Below, one piece after another: positions 59,790-64,000 of a stretch of DNA of 64,000 bases. Source of the stretch: Filimonas sp. (GTDB lineage: Bacteria > Bacteroidota > Bacteroidia > Chitinophagales > Chitinophagaceae); assembly GCA_017306865.1 (NCBI GenBank), contig JAFKHH010000011.1, forward strand, positions 124,001 to 188,000, read 5' to 3'. Position 1 is the stretch's first letter; each line of letters begins with the position of its first letter. The translations under genes were made by a program, and so were the position numbers. The notes beneath the pieces were generated by a model, which saw only the letters and a program-made list of their open reading frames with translations, did no database searches and was not told the DNA's origin.

Positions 59790-61652
59790 CTATTCATCTG
59801 CCTTGTGCAAATTATTCCACCAGAATTTTTTCAATAACCCTGTCGTAACAAAGAAGATAATGCTCCAGATTAGCAACAGTTTATTTTCCCGGATCATAAA
59901 GTAGATCGGGATAACGACTTGCGACATTTGCCACACAATACCAGTAATCACATTGAACACATCGCGCTTAAATTCACTATTCGGTTTAAACGAAGGATTT
60001 TCCGCCAATACCTCTTTTTTGATCGGTCCCCAAAAGCCCCACGGTTTTGTTTCTATATAAAACTGTTTTACTTGTGCAATGTTGTCAAGCGGTCTTGCAT
60101 ACGTACCGATGATGCAGCCGGCAAACGAACACAGCAACACAAAAGGGAAGAGATAAATATCCGGTACTGGCCCATCAATATGCAATGCGTGAAGTGCATC
60201 CGCTTTGAAGAATAAAATGCAGGTAGATGCAATTAGTCCCGCCAGCATACCCCAGAAATAACCGTAACCAGTGAAGCGCCACCAGATCCATTTCAATACA
60301 TTAGATGCAGCATAACCGCCATACAATGCTGAAGTGATCCATAGCGTCAATTCATTCAGTGAAGCTGCGTTAAACCCGAAGATGATGCCGACAACTACCA
60401 ATGAAATAGAAGAAATAATGCTCAGGCGTATATATTTTTTATCCGAAGCATTTGGGTTGATATATTTCTTATAAATATCATTTACAATATAAGCAGGCGC
60501 AGCATTGACAAATGCGGCAAATGTACCCATGAAGGAAGCAAGTAAACCCGCTAACAATAATCCCTTCAAACCAACAGGAACAAACTTTGCAATAGAGAGT
60601 GGTAATATTTTTTCAAAGTCAATATTCGCGCCCATCGATTGTATTTCCGGTTGCAGGTAGGCAAGTCCCAATACTGCAAAAGCAGAAACCATCAAATAGC
60701 GCGGCATATACATAACTGCTATGGTGCTGGCGCTCATCTTAGCGGCCTCTGATGGTTTGCGTGTAGACAATACGCGTTGCATATCGTAGCTAGGCACAGG
60801 TCCTGCAAGTGATGCAAACATGCCTTTAAACACCATCATCATAAACAATGCGCCGAAGAGCTTGAAGCCATCACTTGCAATCTTTTCATTCACACGAGGG
60901 TAAGGCGTGCTGCTCCAGTCAAGCCCAAGCTCGCGCCCGAACCAAAGGTTTTTCCATCCTGCCGGAACCGCATGTGTGATCTGGTCTGATGTAACGTGTG
61001 TATAAGCGATATAGCCAATGATCAGGCAGGAGATTGTCATGATCGTGAGCTGCAAAATTTCTGTAGCAACTACGCTGTACATGCCGCCTTTGATTGTATA
61101 AATAGTTGTAATGCCGCAGATGATCAGCGCGTACACGTGTTCATTGCTTAAATGAAAGGCACCAAGATGAATGGATAGGTCATATGGCAGGATAGAAGTG
61201 GCAAACTTGCCAATGCCTTCGAAGAAGTAGGCCATAAAGCCCAACACGCTCACAATAGCAAATGCTACGATGATAATATGTGAGAGTTTTGCGCCGCCTC
61301 CATCGCCAAAACGGAAAGTGATCCATTGTGCGCCCGTCATTGTTTTGGAGCGCCGCATCCAGATAGCGAGAAAGACAAATACAAAGACCTGGTTCCATAC
61401 CGGCCACAGCCACGGAATCCATGCGCTTTTCAAGCCATAAATAAACAGGATAGAAACCGTCCACATAGTGCCGGAAATATCGAACATGCCAGAGGCATTG
61501 GACAAACCGAGATAATACCATTTGATATTGTTGCCACCTAAGAAATAAGAGGACAGGTCTTTGGAGGCTTTGCGTGAAAGGTAAAAACCAAACAGCAGCG
61601 TCGCCACAAGGTACACGATAATGATAGCCAGGTCAACGGAATGTAAACTCAT
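59790..61652 (-). CDS. Sodium:solute symporter (SSS family)
   Basis: 620 residues from ATG 61652 (MSLHSVDLAIIIVYLVAT); a TTG two codons upstream is less likely. About 13-14 membrane helices. SSS signals: SSYFLGGNNIKWYYLGLSNA, then GTMWTVSILFIYGLKSAWIP, FMAYFFEGIGKF, YTIKGGMYSVVATEILQL (the family GGMxxVxxTDxxQ-type motif) and PSYDMQRVLSTRKPSEA. It couples Na+ entry to import of a sugar or related solute. By context this is the inner-membrane importer of the acyl amino-sugar handled by the esterases, AGE epimerase and DUF4434 protein. Confidence 0.92.
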   Translation of the reverse strand: MSLHSVDLAIIIVYLVATLLFGFYLSRKASKDLSSYFLGGNNIKWYYLGLSNASGMFDISGTMWTVSILFIYGLKSAWIPWLWPVWNQVFVFVFLAIWMRRSKTMTGAQWITFRFGDGGGAKLSHIIIVAFAIVSVLGFMAYFFEGIGKFATSILPYDLSIHLGAFHLSNEHVYALIICGITTIYTIKGGMYSVVATEILQLTIMTISCLIIGYIAYTHVTSDQITHAVPAGWKNLWFGRELGLDWSSTPYPRVNEKIASDGFKLFGALFMMMVFKGMFASLAGPVPSYDMQRVLSTRKPSEAAKMSASTIAVMYMPRYLMVSAFAVLGLAYLQPEIQSMGANIDFEKILPLSIAKFVPVGLKGLLLAGLLASFMGTFAAFVNAAPAYIVNDIYKKYINPNASDKKYIRLSIISSISLVVVGIIFGFNAASLNELTLWITSALYGGYAASNVLKWIWWRFTGYGYFWGMLAGLIASTCILFFKADALHALHIDGPVPDIYLFPFVLLCSFAGCIIGTYARPLDNIAQVKQFYIETKPWGFWGPIKKEVLAENPSFKPNSEFKRDVFNVITGIVWQMSQVVIPIYFMIRENKLLLIWSIIFFVTTGLLKKFWWNNLHKADE

Positions 61653-62183
61653 TCGCAAGCAGTTATTAGTAAAGTAAACAAAGTACTATAGGCTTTTCAC
61701 AAAGCCGAATAATACTACATAAATAAAGAAAATTATTTACTTTATAAAATATTTTATTTTCTTTTCAGGGAACAATGGAAGAAAATGATTTAAGCGAAGT
61801 TATTTTAACCACATAGGAGCATAAGGTACATAGGCACATAGGGATACTTGAGGCTATTAAGTAATAGCAGAACTTACTTAATAAAGGGAGCATAGAACAC
61901 ATAGGAGAGCCGCTGCGCGACTCTTTCATTTCAAATCTTAAATCTCAAATTTCAAATCCACTACAATAGCCATTGTATGGCTTGGAGATTTACCGCGGAG
62001 CCGCAGAGGGCGGAGAGTCTCGCGGAGATTTGCTAATGAAGTAGTAATTCAAAATTCTCCTCTGTGTACTCTGCGTTTCCTCCGTGTCCTTTGCGATACA
62101 ATTTGCGATACAATAACGCAGAGCGCGCAGAGGATACGCAGAGAACACAGAGACTGTACTCACAACTGACCACTCACCACTCA
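61653..62183. other. Regulatory and repeat region between the symporter and the ROK regulator gene
   Basis: 531 nt. Near the symporter: hairpin GGCTTTTCACAAAGCC (61692-61707) and a 14-bp AT palindrome ATAAAATATTTTAT (61744-61757), the best candidate for a ROK/NagC-type operator, low confidence. Then CACATAGGAGCATAAGG and ACATAGGCACATAGGG elements (61811-61840, 61891-61907), a TCTCAAATTTCAAATCC element (61928-61960), and the hairpin element at 62059-62152. GGTGAGTGGTCAGTTGTG (minus strand) appears at 62157-62176. Confidence 0.55.
62059..62152. repeat. TCTGCG/TTTGCG hairpin-type element
   Basis: Left 36-nt arm starts CTCTGTGTACTCTGCGTTTC and pairs at 29 of 36 positions with the opposite arm ending GCAGAGAACACAGAG. 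The loop contains a duplicated TTTGCGATACAA unit. It lies at the 3' end of the ROK gene. Confidence 0.85.
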
Positions 62184-63362
62184 CTATTGAAATTCCCTAT
62201 CAAACACCAAACTAAATGCACCCAATATCGTTGCTCTTTCACCTAAGGAAGAAATTTTCAGATCACAATCAGCTACGAGTTGTGGGAGTCCGTAGAGGTT
62301 CATGCCGCGGGCAATAGGGTAGATCAGTTTATCGCCGACTGAAGTAAAGCCGCCACTGATGATCACCAGTTCCGGATTTAATAAATGTATGAGCGAAGAG
62401 ATTGCCTGCCCCAGGTCTTCGCCCATGCGACTTAAAGTAGCGTCCAGCTTTGGGTCGTTCTTTTTTGCACGTTGCAGGATCTCTTTATAATGTGTTTTCC
62501 TGGTTTTGCTTTTGGTGGCATCTTCATCATTAAATTCATTCTCCAATGCACGTCCTGATACAATGGTTTCAAGGCAACCTTTCTTGCCGCAAATGCACAA
62601 CCTGTTATTGTTTGTTATATGAATATGTCCAAACTCGCCCGCAAAGCCGGAGCGGCCTGTTTGTATTACACCATTGGCAATAATGCCTGTACCCACGCCG
62701 CGGCTTAGGTTTACGATCACTACATCAGATTTATTTTTTGCATGGCCGTAGTTCATTTCACCCAAAGCCATCAGGTGCGTATCATTATCTACATACACAG
62801 GCAACTGCCATTCATTACTTAGTAGTTCAGGTAAAGGCGTATCAAAATTTAAATAGGTATAGCTGGCGCCATTCACTTTGTTTACGCGGCCTGTAATGCC
62901 TATGCCAATGCCGACGATTTTTTCTTTGGAGATTTTCTGTTGCTTGATGGTTGCAGGCACGGCTGACTTCAGGTAAGCAAGTGCTTCTTCATCTTTTGTT
63001 ATGTCAAATTTGTTGTCCTCGTATTCATACACCACATCGTGATTCAGGTTAACGATCGTCAGTTTAAAAGATTGTGCGAGTAGTTCAATGCCGATCACAT
63101 AACCCATTGCGCCATTCAGCGTGTACACATCCGGTCTTCTGCCACCGCTGGAATCGCGCTTTCCTTTTGCCAGCAAGATCTTCTTCTTTACCAGTTCTTG
63201 CACCAGCTTTGTGCCTGTAGGTATGCTCCATTTAAATTGTGCGCACAATTCCGGGATTGTTTGTTCCTGTTCCTGCAGCAAAGACTTAATGATCTGCTTT
63301 AAAAACTGTTGCTTCTTCGCATCCCTATGGCTCGCTTCCGAAATGTCAAGAAAATTTCTCAT
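62184..63362 (-). CDS. ROK family transcriptional regulator (NagC/Mlc-like)
   Basis: 392 residues. N-terminal winged helix (residues 20-85: LLQEQEQTIPELCAQFKWSI, then GGRRPDVYTLN) followed by a ROK sugar-kinase-like domain. Visible ROK features are VGIGIGITGRVN, the active-site-like YVDNDTHLMALGEMNYG, GFAGEFGHIHI and the zinc motif CICGKKGCLE. The domain senses a sugar or sugar phosphate. It is upstream of, and reads in the same direction as, the symporter-esterase-epimerase genes, so it is the probable regulator of that cluster. Its own 3' end is marked by a repeat hairpin. Confidence 0.93.
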   Translation of the reverse strand: MRNFLDISEASHRDAKKQQFLKQIIKSLLQEQEQTIPELCAQFKWSIPTGTKLVQELVKKKILLAKGKRDSSGGRRPDVYTLNGAMGYVIGIELLAQSFKLTIVNLNHDVVYEYEDNKFDITKDEEALAYLKSAVPATIKQQKISKEKIVGIGIGITGRVNKVNGASYTYLNFDTPLPELLSNEWQLPVYVDNDTHLMALGEMNYGHAKNKSDVVIVNLSRGVGTGIIANGVIQTGRSGFAGEFGHIHITNNNRLCICGKKGCLETIVSGRALENEFNDEDATKSKTRKTHYKEILQRAKKNDPKLDATLSRMGEDLGQAISSLIHLLNPELVIISGGFTSVGDKLIYPIARGMNLYGLPQLVADCDLKISSLGERATILGAFSLVFDREFQ

Positions 63363-63453
63363 GGGTTATGTTGATTTGTGAATTGTGAATGGTCAGTGAT
63401 GAAAGATAATAACAGCGATTCGTAAAGGCGTAAACCAAAATGTGGCTGGGTGG

Positions 63454-63477
63454 CTGGTTCGTGAGGACACGAACCAG
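63454..63477. repeat. TTCGTGAGGACACGAA hairpin
   Basis: 10-bp perfect stem CTGGTTCGTG with loop AGGA, identical over 24 nt to 43032-43055 and followed by the same GGGC. Confidence 0.9.
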
Positions 63478-63492
63478 GGCGAAAAGAAACTG

Positions 63493-63554
63493 CTTTGCGT
63501 TCTCTGCGTCTTCTTTGCGTCCTTTGCGATACTTCGCGGCTTTGCGAGAAATAT
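63493..63554 (+). repeat. 62-nt CTTTGCG element
   Basis: Begins CTTTGCGTTCTCTGCG and ends GGCTTTGCGAGAAATAT, co-oriented with the oxidoreductase gene 242 nt downstream. Close match to 40417-40478 and 43259-43320. Confidence 0.85.
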
Positions 63555-63710
63555 ACATGTCTAAAGTTTTCACCATTGCCTATTCACAATTCACAATAAA
63601 GATAATATCTAAACCTCCTCATTTATAATATAGTTGCTGAACTTTTTAAAAAAACTTAATAAAAAAAATTATAAAGTTGATAAAATTTGATAAAAAATAC
63701 TATTTTCACC

Positions 63711-63800
63711 ATGAACAACGATTGCTATTCCGGTTATGAATTTGTGCAGCACGCCTTGAGGGGAATAGTGTTTTTGCTCCGAAACAACCTGTCAGTATGA
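63711..63800 (+). CDS. Candidate 29-codon upstream ORF overlapping the oxidoreductase start
   Basis: ATG 63711 to TGA 63798-63800. Its stop overlaps the oxidoreductase start as ATGA, a typical translational-coupling arrangement. The peptide (starts MNNDCYSGYEFVQHALRGI) has no recognisable family. It may be an uORF, a leader, or chance. Confidence 0.3.
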   Translation: MNNDCYSGYEFVQHALRGIVFLLRNNLSV

Positions 63801-64000
63801 AGAAAATTGCGTCCCTCATTGTTAGCTTTTCATTCGCGCTATTGATCTATACCTGTGCGCACGGGCAGGAAAAAATTTATACTGATGTATTGGTGATAGG
63901 CGGTGGTACCGGTGGTACGGCTGCGGGTATCCAGAGCGCAAGGCTGGGTGCAAAAACGGTGATTGTAGAATCTACACCGTGGCTGGGTGGTATGTTGTCC
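63797..64000 (+). CDS. Secreted FAD-dependent oxidoreductase, 5' part only
   Basis: The first 68 codons before the window ends. Signal peptide (MKKIASLIVSFSFALLIYT...) is followed by the FAD-binding motif TDVLVIGGGTGGTAAGIQSA, then GAKTVIVESTPWLGGMLS, the pattern of the FAD_oxidored (PF12831) family found secreted in many Bacteroidota carbohydrate loci. The substrate is unknown. It reads divergently from the ROK regulator and may be under its control. Confidence 0.88.
   Translation, partial: MKKIASLIVSFSFALLIYTCAHGQEKIYTDVLVIGGGTGGTAAGIQSARLGAKTVIVESTPWLGGMLS

Larger units (their letters stand above)
63363..63796. other. Intergenic region between divergent ROK and oxidoreductase genes
   Basis: 434 nt. 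Contains a perfect hairpin CTGGTTCGTG-AGGA at 63454-63477 (identical to 43032-43055), the 62-nt CTTTGCG element at 63493-63554, then a very A/T-rich stretch (63625-63705) with a weak promoter-like TTG (63677-63679) and TATTTTCA (63701-63708), and a 29-codon ORF from 63711. Confidence 0.6.

Noticed and set aside
61744-61757. AT palindrome as a firm ROK operator
   Set aside because: A 14-bp AT palindrome in an AT-rich region is weak evidence, and no clear second copy occurs before the oxidoreductase gene. It is mentioned only as a candidate.
31774-62152. CRISPR-like interpretation of the repeated intergenic elements
   Set aside because: Copies are dispersed, diverged and not separated by regular spacers, and no cas gene is present.

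Overview
The window reads as a chromosomal segment of a Bacteroidota bacterium, most likely of the order Chitinophagales. The evidence is two SusC/SusD pairs, a type IX secretion C-terminal sorting domain, a TonB receptor with an N-terminal STN domain next to a DUF4249 lipoprotein, many secreted proteins with Gln after the signal peptide, and promoters of the Bacteroidota type (TTG, about 19 nt, TAnnTTTG). No rRNA, tRNA, CRISPR array, insertion sequence or phage gene was recognised. The genus is an inference.

Layout. 1-1.4 kb: the N-terminal part of a GH95 fucosidase-like enzyme on the minus strand, cut by the window edge. 1.8-5.4 kb: DUF488, a TonB C-terminal-domain protein, a PagL-like lipid A deacylase and an orphan protein with an internal duplication. 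5.6-10.2 kb: first SusC/SusD pair. 10.4-13.6 kb: small membrane protein, ferritin, CPA1 cation/proton antiporter, SRPBCC protein. 13.8-21.8 kb: an outer-membrane uptake-like cluster (secreted protein, STN TonB receptor, DUF4249 lipoprotein, MG2 protein, CBM9-like lipoprotein). 22.1-26.0 kb: small metabolic or unknown genes, including an alpha/beta hydrolase whose nucleophile serine is replaced. 26.4-30.1 kb: a PL6 polysaccharide lyase with Ig, discoidin-like, MBG-like and T9SS domains, split by a T11 homopolymer. 30.3-34.8 kb: a DUF5009 membrane acyltransferase and an ABC transporter operon with its own YtrA-type GntR regulator, a candidate operator and a possible 36-residue membrane peptide. 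34.9-38.4 kb: B12-binding radical SAM protein, membrane protein, degenerate histidine-kinase-like protein. 38.6-46.0 kb: glycerol and phosphate cluster (glpD, glycerophosphodiesterase, glpK, glpF, pafA). 46.3-51.5 kb: a SAM-I riboswitch, a short ORF very rich in Met and Cys codons, an attenuator-like hairpin, then the second SusC/SusD pair. 51.8-52.4 kb: RRM protein. 52.6-63.4 kb, minus strand: amino-sugar type cluster (DUF5009, GHL10, AGE epimerase, DUF4434, three tandem SGNH esterases, SSS symporter, ROK regulator). 63.8 kb: start of a secreted FAD-dependent oxidoreductase.

The glp genes form a complete route: the phosphodiesterase releases glycerol-3-phosphate, GlpF admits glycerol, GlpK phosphorylates it, GlpD oxidises it and PafA recovers phosphate. 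The minus-strand cluster looks like uptake and catabolism of an acylated amino sugar (sialic acid or ManNAc-like), with secreted esterases removing acyl groups before import.

The most unusual content lies between the genes. From about 24 kb onward most intergenic gaps contain quasi-palindromic, low-complexity repeat elements of several unrelated families. One 62-nt form sits upstream of genes and always points toward the next start codon. A longer hairpin form of the same family tends to sit at gene 3' ends. The second unusual feature is the SAM riboswitch plus Met/Cys-rich leader ORF in front of a nutrient-type SusC/SusD pair, which suggests two layers of sulfur-amino-acid control over an outer-membrane transporter.
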